Shown one piece after another: positions 17,381 to 26,571 of a DNA stretch of 64,000 nucleotides. The notes under the pieces are model-generated. The model was given only the letters and a program-made list of their open reading frames with translations. It did not search any database and had not been told where the DNA came from. The DNA lies in assembly GCA_964569025.1 (NCBI GenBank), contig CAZMSQ010000001.1:310001-374000 (forward strand). The letters run 5' to 3'. This stretch comes from CAZMSQ01 sp964569025. GTDB taxonomy: Bacteria > Bacteroidota > Bacteroidia > Chitinophagales > Saprospiraceae. The number at the start of each line of letters is the position of its first letter. The first letter of the stretch is position 1. Position numbers and translations under genes: made by a program.

Positions 17381-19783
17381 ATGAAAACTGACAAATATAT
17401 CTGCATACACGGGCATTTTTATCAGCCCCCACGGGAGCATGCCTGGTTAGAGACCATTGAGGTTCAAAAGTCTGCGAGACCATGGCATGATTGGAATGAG
17501 CGGATCAATTTTGAGTGTTACGCTCCGAACCGTGCTGCCCGGATTCTCGATGAGGCCCAGCGAATTTCAAAAATTGTCAATAATTATGAGCGCATCAGTT
17601 TCAACTTTGGTCCGACACTGCTGCAATGGCTTGAGAATGCGGATCCCGAGACTTATCACCATATTCTTGAGGCAGATCGAAAGGGTGCCGAGCGATTTGG
17701 TGGCCATGGTCCGGCAATGGCGCAGGTATACGGTCACCTTATCATGCCCCTTGCAAACGCTCGAGACAAGTTGACTCAAGTCCGGTGGGGTATTCAGGAC
17801 TTTTCACACCGATTTGGCAGAGCCCCTGAGGGCATGTGGCTGGCCGAGACTGCCGTTGACACCCCAACCCTCGAAGTGCTTGCGGCAGAGGGTATCTCGT
17901 TTACCGTCCTTGCACCGAGGCAGGCCGCCGCTATACGGGCGCTTGGAGAAGGTGAATGGGAAGCTGTCGATGAGGGTAACCTCCCAACGGATCGTGCCTA
18001 TCGGTGCCAGCTACCATCAGGAGCCGCCATAGATCTGTTTTTTTATAACGGGCCCGTTTCTCGGGCTGTTGCCTTCGAAGGATTGCTCAATGATGGGAAA
18101 GCATTTGCCGAGAGATTATTTCAGGGGCTGGACACCGACAACCCCTCTCCTCAATTGATGCACATTGCGACCGATGGGGAGAGTTATGGGCATCACCACA
18201 GGTTTGGCGAAATGGCACTCGCCAATTGCCTGGAGACCATCGAGGAGCAAGAAGGATATCACCTGACTGTGTACGGGCAGTTCCTTGAAGAAAATCCGCC
18301 GGCGTTCGAAGTCCAGATTCACGAGCTTTCATCCTGGAGCTGTGAGCATGGTGTCGAACGATGGAGGGCAGATTGCGGCTGCAACACAGGGAGTGGTTAC
18401 CAACAGCAATGGAGAGCACCCCTGCGCAAGGCGCTTGACTGGCTGCGAGAAGAACTTGCCAGTCTGACTGAAACAGTATGTGCTGATGTGTTGACTGATC
18501 CCTGGGCTGCCAGAGATGCTTATATTCATGTAGTCCTTGATCGATCTGTAGAATCGAAAGATAGATTCATGGAATCGCTCGGCATCACTCATCTGTCTGA
18601 CGACCGAAAGTCTGAATTGCTCCGAGTAATGGAGATGCAGAGACAGACCATGCAAATGTATACCAGTTGCGGCTGGTTTTTTGATGAAATCTCCGGAATT
18701 GAGACCCTTCAAATCTTGCAATATGCGGTCCGAGCCATCAATCTGGCCTCCGAATTGGGTGGAAGAGATCTGCTTCCTGAGTTTCTTGCGCATCTCGAAG
18801 GTGCCCCTTCCAATGTGATGACCAATGGCGCACAGGTCCTAACTCAAGAAGTCCTTCCCAGCCAGGTTGATCTCGAACGTGTGGGGATGCACCTTTCAGC
18901 AGCTGCACTCTTTGAAGAATATCCAGACGAGATTGACTTGTTCGTTTTTCGTGCCAGAGCATTGACCATTCAACGGTTGTCAATGGGAAATTTCAGGTTG
19001 GCTGTCGGCCAAATGGCGATGCAGAATACCATGACCCTTGCCAGCAATAATTTTTATTTCGCCGTTCTCCATCTGGGGCAACATCACTTGCTCGGTCACA
19101 TTTCGGAATCCCTCAGAGACAGCGAGGATGCCTCAGGTCTTCACCGCATTACAGAAGCCTTCCAAATGACAGATATTGAGAGGACCATTTATCTCATGGA
19201 GCACATTGTATGTGGTGACCGCTTCTCTTTTGAGCACCTCTTTGCTGATGAAAAATTTCGCATTCTCAAAATGCTTTCCTACGATGCAATTCAGCGAGCA
19301 GAAGATAGCCTGGCGCATATGTTTCGTGAAAATGAGCCCCTCATGGATGTGATGGAACGGGATAATCTTCCGGTTCCAAGGGTATTCCGAGATGCGGTGA
19401 CAGTGGTATTGAACCGATCACTTGTCAGTGAGTTGAAAAAGGCAGTCTGGGCGCCAGACGCGATTGAATATGTCACCCGGGAAATGGTTAGGTGGGATGT
19501 TCCAGTCAGTGATGCTCAGGCATTCCAGCTGTTAGTAGGCAGCAGCCTATGCATCCAACTCACTCGTTTGTCAGAAGACCGGTATCTAGATGACGAAGTC
19601 AGCCTCCTCGTCAAATGTTTGGATTGTATTCTGAATCTTAAAGTGAAGATAGACCTTTGGAGAGCCCAAAATCTATTGATGACTCATTTTCGGGAAGGGC
19701 TTATCCATCTAAAATCAGCTAAACAGATGCCAGCTTCCCTTAGTCTGCTTGCAGACCAGCTTCGTGTGGTGCTTCAAAAATAA
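17381..19783 (+). CDS. GH57-type glycoside hydrolase with DUF3536
   Basis: The 800-residue protein begins with the GH57 signature HGHFYQPPRE close to its N-terminus. PEGMWLAETAVD (near 146-157) holds the probable catalytic glutamate, and ATDGESYGHHH (near 262-272) the probable acid aspartate. The second half is a long helical DUF3536 region. GH57 enzymes act on alpha-glucans (amylase, branching or transferase activities); which one cannot be told. I use the ATG at 17381, eight residues before the signature. An ATG at 17372 and a TTG at 17363 are in frame upstream. It is convergent with the LpxH-like gene and overlaps it by 44 bases. A 195-base gap separates it from the divergent PIG-L gene. 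Confidence 0.9.
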   Translation: MKTDKYICIHGHFYQPPREHAWLETIEVQKSARPWHDWNERINFECYAPNRAARILDEAQRISKIVNNYERISFNFGPTLLQWLENADPETYHHILEADRKGAERFGGHGPAMAQVYGHLIMPLANARDKLTQVRWGIQDFSHRFGRAPEGMWLAETAVDTPTLEVLAAEGISFTVLAPRQAAAIRALGEGEWEAVDEGNLPTDRAYRCQLPSGAAIDLFFYNGPVSRAVAFEGLLNDGKAFAERLFQGLDTDNPSPQLMHIATDGESYGHHHRFGEMALANCLETIEEQEGYHLTVYGQFLEENPPAFEVQIHELSSWSCEHGVERWRADCGCNTGSGYQQQWRAPLRKALDWLREELASLTETVCADVLTDPWAARDAYIHVVLDRSVESKDRFMESLGITHLSDDRKSELLRVMEMQRQTMQMYTSCGWFFDEISGIETLQILQYAVRAINLASELGGRDLLPEFLAHLEGAPSNVMTNGAQVLTQEVLPSQVDLERVGMHLSAAALFEEYPDEIDLFVFRARALTIQRLSMGNFRLAVGQMAMQNTMTLASNNFYFAVLHLGQHHLLGHISESLRDSEDASGLHRITEAFQMTDIERTIYLMEHIVCGDRFSFEHLFADEKFRILKMLSYDAIQRAEDSLAHMFRENEPLMDVMERDNLPVPRVFRDAVTVVLNRSLVSELKKAVWAPDAIEYVTREMVRWDVPVSDAQAFQLLVGSSLCIQLTRLSEDRYLDDEVSLLVKCLDCILNLKVKIDLWRAQNLLMTHFREGLIHLKSAKQMPASLSLLADQLRVVLQK

Positions 19784-20591
19784 TCGACTGACCATTGACT
19801 GAGCCGTTCACAGCCCGATGGAAAGTTCCGGTCGGAATCGTTCTTCCATTTTGGGATTTATATTCAAACAGGCTCCATGTTCCGTCCAGATACTCAAGTG
19901 CGGTTAGATTTTCAACCCAGTCTCCTGAGTTTAAGTAAGTGACAGAACCGCTGCTGGTTTCAACAGTGCGAATCTGAGGTTTGTGAATATGGCCGCAAAT
20001 TACATAATCATATTTTTGTTCAATGGCTTTACGCAGAGCCGTCTGCTCAAAATCGCTTACATATTTTACCGCTTTTTTTACGCTTGACTTGATTTTTCCT
20101 GCAATGGAAAGATGCGAAAACCCCAACCGGGTGCGGACTTTGTTGATAAACCGGTTGAACAGAATAATCCAATCGTAACTGAATGCTCCAAATTTCGCAA
20201 GCCAGGGTGAGTACATGACTGAAGCATCAAAAATATCACCATGGAAAATCCAATATCGTTTACCCCGGATCCGGATTTCAAGCTTGTCCCTCAAATGAAA
20301 GTCGCCTGCCGAAAAGTCACTGAATGCGCGAAGTCTGTCATCATGGTTTCCTGTCAGGTAATAGACGCGCGTGCCACTCAGCGAAAACCTGAGTACTTCG
20401 TGAATGACTTGCAGGTGCTCTGTTGGAAAGTAGCGCTTCTTAAACTGCCATATATCAATGAAATCTCCATTCAGAATCAACGTTCCGATCTCAAGTTGGC
20501 GGAGATAACTTAATAACTCTTTTGCATGACATCCATAAGTGCCCAAGTGGGCATCCGACAGGACGACTATCTCCACATATCTTTTGTTCAT
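19740..20591 (-). CDS. UDP-2,3-diacylglucosamine diphosphatase (LpxH-like metallophosphoesterase)
   Basis: The 283-residue protein has the full calcineurin-like metallophosphoesterase set: SDAHLGTYG (12-20), NGDFID (41-46), GNHDDR (81-86), HGDIFD (118-123) and GHIHKP (about 194-199). It matches the LpxH group, which cleaves UDP-2,3-diacylglucosamine to lipid X at the inner face of the cytoplasmic membrane. The last 14 codons overlap the 3' end of the GH57 gene on the opposite strand. A second LpxH-like gene is cut by the right edge of the window (63775 onwards), so one of the two may have another substrate. Upstream lies the 1 kb non-coding region. Confidence 0.85.
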   Translation of the reverse strand: MNKRYVEIVVLSDAHLGTYGCHAKELLSYLRQLEIGTLILNGDFIDIWQFKKRYFPTEHLQVIHEVLRFSLSGTRVYYLTGNHDDRLRAFSDFSAGDFHLRDKLEIRIRGKRYWIFHGDIFDASVMYSPWLAKFGAFSYDWIILFNRFINKVRTRLGFSHLSIAGKIKSSVKKAVKYVSDFEQTALRKAIEQKYDYVICGHIHKPQIRTVETSSGSVTYLNSGDWVENLTALEYLDGTWSLFEYKSQNGRTIPTGTFHRAVNGSVNGQSIIFEAPHEAGLQAD

Positions 20592-21609
20592 GAGATTCTA
20601 TTCAGCTGATGGTTGGAGACACGTAATCGGTTTACAATCTCTGTATAAATGAAGAATACATACAAAAATGAAGACTCATTGTGAATTGGATGTAAATCGA
20701 CTTTTAATTTATTCTGAAGATTGGCTATGTTTGCACCGCTGGAATCGCAAACTGTAGTTCTCTTCAGCTTGAAAATTTGCCCTGATTCCTTTATCTGAAG
20801 GACTCAGGTGAAAAATTTTGAGGTTTTTTTGAAAAAAACTTGCAGGAATAGAAAGTTTGGATTACTTTTGCCTCTAAGCAAAAAGAAAAAAAGTGTGCGG
20901 TTGAAAAATGCCGCCAAAATTTAGGTTCATTAAAGGTCTCACCGACCACTCCTTCAAAGGAGTTCCACAATTGTTCAAACTCTACTTCACACGCAACGAT
21001 AGTTGGACGTATGTTTGCGTGCTTAAAATGTCCGGTGTCTTTCCTTGATCCCGAAGATCGAGTAGTTGACTTTATGAATCTCTTTGTGAGATGTCATTGG
21101 GTTCGCTCTCTTGGCAGGTGGTAAGGAAATTCGTAATAAGATTGTATGTATTGTTAAAATATGCCCAAGGTTTTTCTCTAAGCAAGCAAAAGGTTCGTCT
21201 GCGTGAATTTTATGGGAGAATCCCAATGATGTTCCCGCAGCAAAAACAGGTTCATTAAAGGTTCATTTCTGTTCCTGGCTTCCAGTTCCGGAAGCAATTT
21301 CAACAACCTCTTTGCACCTCGAGGCGCCAAAAGAAAACAAACTCGTGCTCAATACTGAGCACTGAAACGTGATTGCTGTCATTCGTTCGCGAAAGGCAGC
21401 CCTTGGATGCTTGTGCCCTGAATGTTTGATGACATAAATGGGAATTGCGCAGAAAAGAGAATTCACGGATTTCAGTACTCAGTTGATAATCACGCTTCTA
21501 CTGGTAATTCAGGTCTCGCGTCATGTGAGACCCGGGCCAGTAATATGGTATCATCGGAATTCTCTTTCAGCATTATTCTTAAAATTTTGTCACTTAAATC
21601 AGATTAACA
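20592..21609. other. 1.0 kb non-coding, hairpin-rich region upstream of the type IX secreted protein
   Basis: No credible gene was found here; open frames are short and lack sensible starts. The stretch holds a good promoter (20840-20870, plus strand). Downstream of it are many short perfect inverted repeats: GCGG/CCGC (20898-20914), CTCCTT/AAGGAG (20949-20962), CACGCAA/TTGCGTG (about 20989-21021), ATCTC/GAGAT (about 21078-21092), TGGGA/TCCCA (about 21213-21225), GCTTCC/GGAAGC (about 21279-21296), GTGCTCA/TGAGCAC (21345-21362) and GGTCTC/GAGACC (21512-21532). A 15-base direct repeat, aggttcattaaaggt, occurs at 20923 and 21248. It may be a long 5' leader of the 1438-residue gene or one or more separate RNAs. 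I see no clear intrinsic terminator inside. Confidence 0.5.
20840..20870 (+). promoter_or_regulatory. Bacteroidota-type promoter (TTG - 20 bp - TAnnTTTG)
   Basis: TTG (20840-20842, within TTGCAGG), a 20-base spacer and TACTTTTG (20863-20870) match the Bacteroidota primary sigma-factor consensus, with an exact TAnnTTTG. An A-tract precedes the -33 element. Transcription would start near 20877. The same -33 word, TTGCAG, and the same spacing occur at the minus-strand promoter near 33640. Confidence 0.65.
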
Positions 21610-24600
21610 ATGAAGGCTGCAAAAAATCGGGTATGGACCCGAAATCTGACAACCCTCTTCTACGCGGGACTCCTGTGGTGTATCCCGTCGTTGATGCAAG
21701 CCCAGAACGGTTCAATTGGGAACTTCGTCTGGCAAGACCTTAATAAAAACGGACTACAAGACTCCGGCGAGCCCGGATTGGCTGCCGTTCAGGTCCAATT
21801 GTATGACTGTCTGGATCTTGACAATCCTGTTCAGACCGTCACCACGAATGCAAATGGATTGTACACATTTAATAACGTACCAGAAGGAAATTATCGGGTG
21901 CGCTTCGGAACCTCTCCCGGCTTCAATCCGACTTTTGAGGACTCCGGAAACGACGATGCCATCGATAGCGATGGTGGTGTTGATGGCTGGACAGTGTGCT
22001 TTTCGCTGGCCGCTGGAGAAAATGTGACCAACATAGACGCGGGCTTTCAGGTTTGTGATCCGAATGCACCGCTGATTTGTAACAATATGGTCAATATCTC
22101 CCTGGATCCGTCTGGCTCAGCCATTGTTACGCCAAACACCCTCCTTGAAGGAGACAACATCTGTAGTAATCTCTTTGAGGTGGATATTGAATGGATGGGG
22201 CAGTCCATTGAAGATACACTGACTTGCGACCAGGTGGGATTCATGGTGATTGCCACAGTTACAGACCAGACTAATTGGAATACCTGTACTGTTATGATCG
22301 AAGTGAATGATGCACTTGAACCAACCATTCTTCAGCCAGATACCAAGTTTGTCAATTGCAACGGATCAACAGATCCTGATGACATTGGTGGCGTGGTCGC
22401 ATTTGACAACTGTTCAGTTGTGACCTTGACGTATTCAGATTCTATTGTGGATGGCACATGTCAGGATAACTTTGTAGAGCATATTTTCCGGACTTGGGTC
22501 GCTTCAGATGATAACGGTCATTCTGAGTCGGCGGTACAGGAAATTTTCGTGACCCGTCCTGATATTGAGGAGGTAGTGTTTCCAGATAATACAACACTGT
22601 TTGGTTGTGGTAATGAAGATACCGAGCCTTCTTCAACAGGCCAGCCATCCATTTATGGTATACCAGTTCAGAGTTCTGGTTTGTGTGGTTTCCAGGCATT
22701 CAAAACTGATCAGGTTAACAATGGTGCCTGTCAGGGAGAATATACCATTCTCCGTGAGTGGACACTCATTGAGGATTGTACGGGCCAGGTGGTGAAACAA
22801 AGCCAGCTCATTACAGTCATAGATAATGAAGCTCCGCAAATAGATTGTCCTAGTCCGCTGAATGTCGGAACCAACTCCTCCAGTTGTTCAGCCAACATCC
22901 TTTTTCCAGGAGTTGCAGTTTTTGATAACTGTTCAGATGTGTCTAACATAACGGTGCAGATTGAGACCCCGTTTGGGAATGTCAGTGGAAACGGTGGTGT
23001 CCTGACTGGGGTGCCTCCAGGCACCTTTACTGCGACCTACAATGCAGCAGATGATTGTGGGAATACCACTTCGTGCGATGTGACAGTTAATGTCATGGAC
23101 AATACACCTCCTGTTGCAGTCTGTGATCAGAATACGATAATTACACTCGAAAGTACAGGTTCAGCCACAATTTGCTGGCCAACAATCGAAGATGGGAGTT
23201 ATGACAACTGTCAGGTCCTAGCCATCAAAATCAAGCGTGCTGATGCTTCATTAGGTGTTCCGTTCACCGACTGCGTCAGCTTTGGTTGTGGAGATATTGG
23301 AGGTGACGTGACTGTCAGAATGCGCGTTTACGACCAAATAGGGAATTTTTCAGAAGCTGATCCTCTCGGACGTTTCAACGAGTGCGTTTCAACAGTAACT
23401 GTTGTAGATGCAATAAAGCCCGTACTTGCCTGTCCGGTCGATGTGACACTCGATTGTCAGGAAGACTTGTTGACCATTCCTGAATTAGTCAGTGACCCCA
23501 ATGGAGGTGCGCCTACATATCAGGGAGGTCAGTTGGTAGGCTACTACCCGGCTGTTTTTGACAACTGTGATGTTGAGCGAGTGGACGTTGTTCAGACAGG
23601 TACGCTTGATAATTGCGGGGAAGGCACTCTATTCAGAATCTTCACGGCTACTGATGTCAATGATAACACATCATCCTGCTCTCAGAAACTGACCATTCAG
23701 CCGACATCCCTCTTCCAAATCAATGATACGGATTGCACAAATAGTGATCCTTTTGATGGGGTAGAGTGGCCTTGTGACTATATGACTTCTACTTGTGGTC
23801 AAAATGGATTGACACCGCTTACAACCGGTGAACCAACAATCATAAATGATGGATGCGCGCTGGTAGGTGTTGATTACAACGACCTCTATTTCCCCATTCA
23901 GGAGCCCGGATGTATAAAAATCATCCGCCAGTGGCTGATTGTGGACTGGTGCCAGCCAGATCCGAGTGATCCGCTCAACTATAAGTCCTGGACCTTCAAT
24001 CAGGAAATCAAGGTTATCAATTCTGAAGACCCAGAGTTTGTTGCTGGATGTGCCGATGTAACAATTGGCTCAAATGAGCCGGGATGTGATGGTGCTCACA
24101 TTGAATTGTCTGTTGAAGCAACAGATGACTGTACTGATGCATCAGATCTCAATTTCATCTACAAAATTGATCTCTTCAATGATGGAATCGGACCGCTGCA
24201 GGGCTTTGACTACAACAATCAGTCACATCCGGGTGCTGCACCTACAAATCAAGCCAATGAGGCAGGAGGGTTCTTCCCATTCGGCACACACCGTATTGTA
24301 TGGACTGTTGAAGATGGCTGTGGCAATTTCGATGCCTGTCAGTACCTCTTTACCGTTCAGGATGGCATGAAGCCTACACCACTTGGCTTTGATGAGCTGA
24401 CAGTTGATATCAATCCATCAACCGGTCAGGTAACTGTTTTTGCTGAAGATTTCAATGCAGGAAGTATTGACAATTGTACCAGCCCGGATGATCTGAGATT
24501 CTCGTACTCTACAAATCCAAATGATGCCAGCCGCATCTTTACCTGCGATGACCTGGGTCTGATGAACATGCAGCTTTATGTCACTGACGAGGCTGGAAAT

Positions 24601-25926
24601 CAAGATTTTGTAGATGTGACACTGATTGTGCAGGATAATAACAACATTTGCCCTGGCACCTCACCGATTGTTCAGATTACTGGTTTGATAACCACGGCTG
24701 ATGACGATCCTGTCCAGAATGTCAATGTTAACCTGATGCAGAACAATACAATGCTGCTCAGTCAGATGACGACAAATGCAGGCACATTCGGGTTCAATGC
24801 GACTCAGGGAGGTAATTACTCTCTGGAGCCACACAAGGATGAGGATTACCTCAATGGGGTTTCAACCTTTGATTTGGTTCTGATGGCGCAGCACATTCTG
24901 AAGACATACAAGCTCGATACTCCATATAAGATCATTGCTGCTGATGTCAACAACGATGGGAAGGTTACTACTTTTGATATTCTCGAACTCAGGAAACTGA
25001 TTCTCCAAATCGACAGTGAACTGGCGAGCAACGAATCATGGAGATTTGTCGACAAGAACTATGCATTCCCTAATCCGGAGGATCCATTCTTCCCACCATT
25101 CCCTGAATTGATTGATATCAACAACCTGACGGTAGATGAGATTTACAACGATTTCGTTGGTATCAAGATTGGTGATGTTTCTGGTGATGTAAAAGCGAAT
25201 CAACTGACCTCACCAGTGACAGAAGTCCGTTCCGAACTGCCATTTGTGATCCGTACAGAAGACCAGATGCTTGAGGCTGGCGAATCCTTCACTGTGGCAC
25301 TGAATGCACATGACGTCGCTGAGTTGCACGGATTTCAGTTTACACTTCGCTTTGATCCTGATGTCCTCCGGTTTGAGGATGTGTCTTTCCAAAGCTTGAA
25401 CAAGGATAACTTCGGCTTTAGTTTGCTAGAGGATGGGCTAATCCTTGTGAGTTATCAGGGGATGTCTGCCTCAATTCGTGAAGGCGATCTTTTGGCAAGC
25501 CTTAATTTTACAGCCAATCGCGAAGCTCAACTCAGCCAGTCTTTGGACCTCAATTCGTCTCAGCTTGTCGCCGAGGCTTATCGCCAGGGTTCAAATGGAC
25601 AGTGGAGTCGCCACCTGACGACACTTCGATTCGACAGCGAAGGGCTTGAGTCCCCTGCAGATCAGGGCACGGTATTGTATCAGAATCGTCCGAACCCCTT
25701 CAGGGAGTTCACTCAGATTCAGTTTTATGTAGCTGAAGCAACTGATGCCCAGCTTATTATTCGCGATGGTGCGGGAAGGATCCTGAAATCCATTAAAGGA
25801 CACTATCCGGCAGGGTACCATAACATTGAAATGAGTAAAGAAGAAATCGGAGCCGCTGGAGTGGTATTTTACACACTCGAGACACCGAACTACCAGCAGA
25901 CCATGAAGATGGTCTTGATAGACTGA
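21610..25926 (+). CDS. Type IX secreted multidomain protein with SdrD-B, HYR-like, dockerin-like and cohesin-like parts
   Basis: The 1438-residue exported protein has a signal peptide (about 1-31) and a SdrD B-type domain (about 34-145, GNFVWQDLNKNGLQDSGEPG). A long cysteine-rich series of HYR/Ig-like units follows (about 150-1015; the phrases FDNCS and DNxAP recur). A carboxypeptidase-regulatory-like domain (about 1020-1080) leads into dockerin-like repeats (NGVSTFDLVLMAQHIL and VNNDGKVTTFDILELRKLIL, about 1080-1140). A cohesin-like beta domain (about 1215-1330) and a type A sorting domain (about 1351-1438, NRPNPFREFTQIQFYV) end the protein. The sorting domain directs passage across the outer membrane and attachment or release by the type IX system. 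It stands alone behind the hairpin-rich leader. The ligand is unknown, and many paired cysteines imply disulfides. Confidence 0.9.
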   Translation: MKAAKNRVWTRNLTTLFYAGLLWCIPSLMQAQNGSIGNFVWQDLNKNGLQDSGEPGLAAVQVQLYDCLDLDNPVQTVTTNANGLYTFNNVPEGNYRVRFGTSPGFNPTFEDSGNDDAIDSDGGVDGWTVCFSLAAGENVTNIDAGFQVCDPNAPLICNNMVNISLDPSGSAIVTPNTLLEGDNICSNLFEVDIEWMGQSIEDTLTCDQVGFMVIATVTDQTNWNTCTVMIEVNDALEPTILQPDTKFVNCNGSTDPDDIGGVVAFDNCSVVTLTYSDSIVDGTCQDNFVEHIFRTWVASDDNGHSESAVQEIFVTRPDIEEVVFPDNTTLFGCGNEDTEPSSTGQPSIYGIPVQSSGLCGFQAFKTDQVNNGACQGEYTILREWTLIEDCTGQVVKQSQLITVIDNEAPQIDCPSPLNVGTNSSSCSANILFPGVAVFDNCSDVSNITVQIETPFGNVSGNGGVLTGVPPGTFTATYNAADDCGNTTSCDVTVNVMDNTPPVAVCDQNTIITLESTGSATICWPTIEDGSYDNCQVLAIKIKRADASLGVPFTDCVSFGCGDIGGDVTVRMRVYDQIGNFSEADPLGRFNECVSTVTVVDAIKPVLACPVDVTLDCQEDLLTIPELVSDPNGGAPTYQGGQLVGYYPAVFDNCDVERVDVVQTGTLDNCGEGTLFRIFTATDVNDNTSSCSQKLTIQPTSLFQINDTDCTNSDPFDGVEWPCDYMTSTCGQNGLTPLTTGEPTIINDGCALVGVDYNDLYFPIQEPGCIKIIRQWLIVDWCQPDPSDPLNYKSWTFNQEIKVINSEDPEFVAGCADVTIGSNEPGCDGAHIELSVEATDDCTDASDLNFIYKIDLFNDGIGPLQGFDYNNQSHPGAAPTNQANEAGGFFPFGTHRIVWTVEDGCGNFDACQYLFTVQDGMKPTPLGFDELTVDINPSTGQVTVFAEDFNAGSIDNCTSPDDLRFSYSTNPNDASRIFTCDDLGLMNMQLYVTDEAGNQDFVDVTLIVQDNNNICPGTSPIVQITGLITTADDDPVQNVNVNLMQNNTMLLSQMTTNAGTFGFNATQGGNYSLEPHKDEDYLNGVSTFDLVLMAQHILKTYKLDTPYKIIAADVNNDGKVTTFDILELRKLILQIDSELASNESWRFVDKNYAFPNPEDPFFPPFPELIDINNLTVDEIYNDFVGIKIGDVSGDVKANQLTSPVTEVRSELPFVIRTEDQMLEAGESFTVALNAHDVAELHGFQFTLRFDPDVLRFEDVSFQSLNKDNFGFSLLEDGLILVSYQGMSASIREGDLLASLNFTANREAQLSQSLDLNSSQLVAEAYRQGSNGQWSRHLTTLRFDSEGLESPADQGTVLYQNRPNPFREFTQIQFYVAEATDAQLIIRDGAGRILKSIKGHYPAGYHNIEMSKEEIGAAGVVFYTLETPNYQQTMKMVLID

Positions 25927-25937
25927 TGATAAAGCTG

Positions 25938-25959
25938 GCCGAAGCCTCCGGGCTTCGGC
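25938..25959 (+). terminator. Hairpin after the type IX secreted protein gene
   Basis: GCCGAAGCC (25938-25946), a four-base loop and GGCTTCGGC (25951-25959) form a perfect 9 bp GC-rich stem 12 bases after the stop codon. There is no strong T-tract, so it may act as an RNA 3' end or stabiliser rather than a textbook intrinsic terminator. Confidence 0.55.
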
Positions 25960-26007
25960 TGATTTCATCACGAACAGATAGAGAATTTTTTGCAGCCCTA
26001 TATCTCT

Positions 26008-26078
26008 GATCCCTGGAATTTCTTACCCAGAACGGCGTCTGCCCAGATTTTGCCGGTCTGGGTGAGAAATCCGGGATC
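26008..26078. repeat. Long imperfect inverted repeat
   Basis: The left arm (26008-26036) and right arm (26052-26078) share GATCCC, ATTTCT, ACCCAGA and CGGC in matching order, with only small mismatches or bulges between blocks and a 15-base spacer. Folded, it gives a hairpin with about 23 paired positions. It could be a bidirectional terminator, a protein-binding site or the remains of a small mobile repeat. Nothing else in the window matches it. Confidence 0.6.
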
Positions 26079-26159
26079 AATTCAAGTTATATCTTCCCGG
26101 CCCGACAAGCCATGTTTTACTTTGTCAGAATGATCGAAAATTGTTAATTTTATTGAAGT

Positions 26160-26373
26160 TATGTAAGAGAATGAACGAAAATACCCTCCATTATTGTTAA
26201 GGCAAAAGTGAAAAGGTTGTAAATCCCAATAAACGCAAAAAAAAATCGCAGTTATGCGATTGAAAAGACGCCCTAAAAAGGGTGGAAGTAGAACCTTTTT
26301 TTCTTTCCATTCACTTTAATGGACCTATAGGTAGCTACCCTGCCGCCCGGCAACGTGTAGCTACTTTTTTTTT
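26160..26373 (+). ncRNA. Candidate structured non-coding RNA with terminator
   Basis: A promoter-like TTTG (26121-26124), a 20-base spacer and TAATTTTA (26145-26152, one mismatch from TAnnTTTG) would start a transcript near 26160. It would contain ATCGCA-GTTA-TGCGAT (26245-26260) and CGCCCT-AAAA-AGGGTG (26269-26284). It ends with GTAGCTAC (26331-26338) pairing to GTAGCTAC (26357-26364) around an inner TGCC/GGCA stem, followed directly by nine T residues (26365-26373). The end looks like an intrinsic terminator. I do not recognise the family. It could also be the 3' untranslated region of the upstream gene. Confidence 0.4.
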
Positions 26374-26571
26374 CCCTTTTACCTGGAACCTTCGAACTAG
26401 GGAGGAACTTGTGATTTCCTATCAAAAGGGATATGCCTCAATCAAACCAATAGGATTACAGAGTTCACATCCAACAGGAACAGGATGCAATCTCTTTGTA
26501 CAGAGGGGATAAAACAGGCTTTCACGAAAAAAAATCGTGGTGAAAAGAAGTTTTATAAAAGAAACTCCTGA

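Larger units (their letters stand above)
25927..26571. other. 645-base non-coding region with several strong inverted repeats
   Basis: The gap between the stop of the 1438-residue gene and the convergent peroxidase gene has no credible coding frame. In order it holds a terminator-like hairpin (25938-25959), a long imperfect inverted repeat (26008-26078), a promoter-like element (26121-26152) followed by a hairpin series ending in a T-tract (to 26373), and a further CACGA/TCGTG hairpin around 26523-26541. The size and number of structures are more than two convergent terminators need. Confidence 0.55.

Noticed and set aside
20923..21262. 15-base direct repeat as attachment sites of an inserted element
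   Set aside because: Nothing between the copies encodes an integrase or transposase, and the interval is only about 325 bases.
20592..21609. Possible tRNA, tmRNA or RNase P RNA in the 1 kb gap
   Set aside because: No T-loop GGTTCAAATCC-type sequence, CCA end or RNase P signature (GAGGAAAGTCC) was found on either strand.
26230..26373. c-di-GMP (GEMM) or other known riboswitch
   Set aside because: GACGCCC and GGTAGCTACC recall parts of GEMM, but the conserved core order is missing and no gene follows on that strand.
26282..26512. 76-codon plus-strand frame
   Set aside because: It runs through the hairpins and the T-tract of the candidate RNA; the amino acid sequence is not protein-like.
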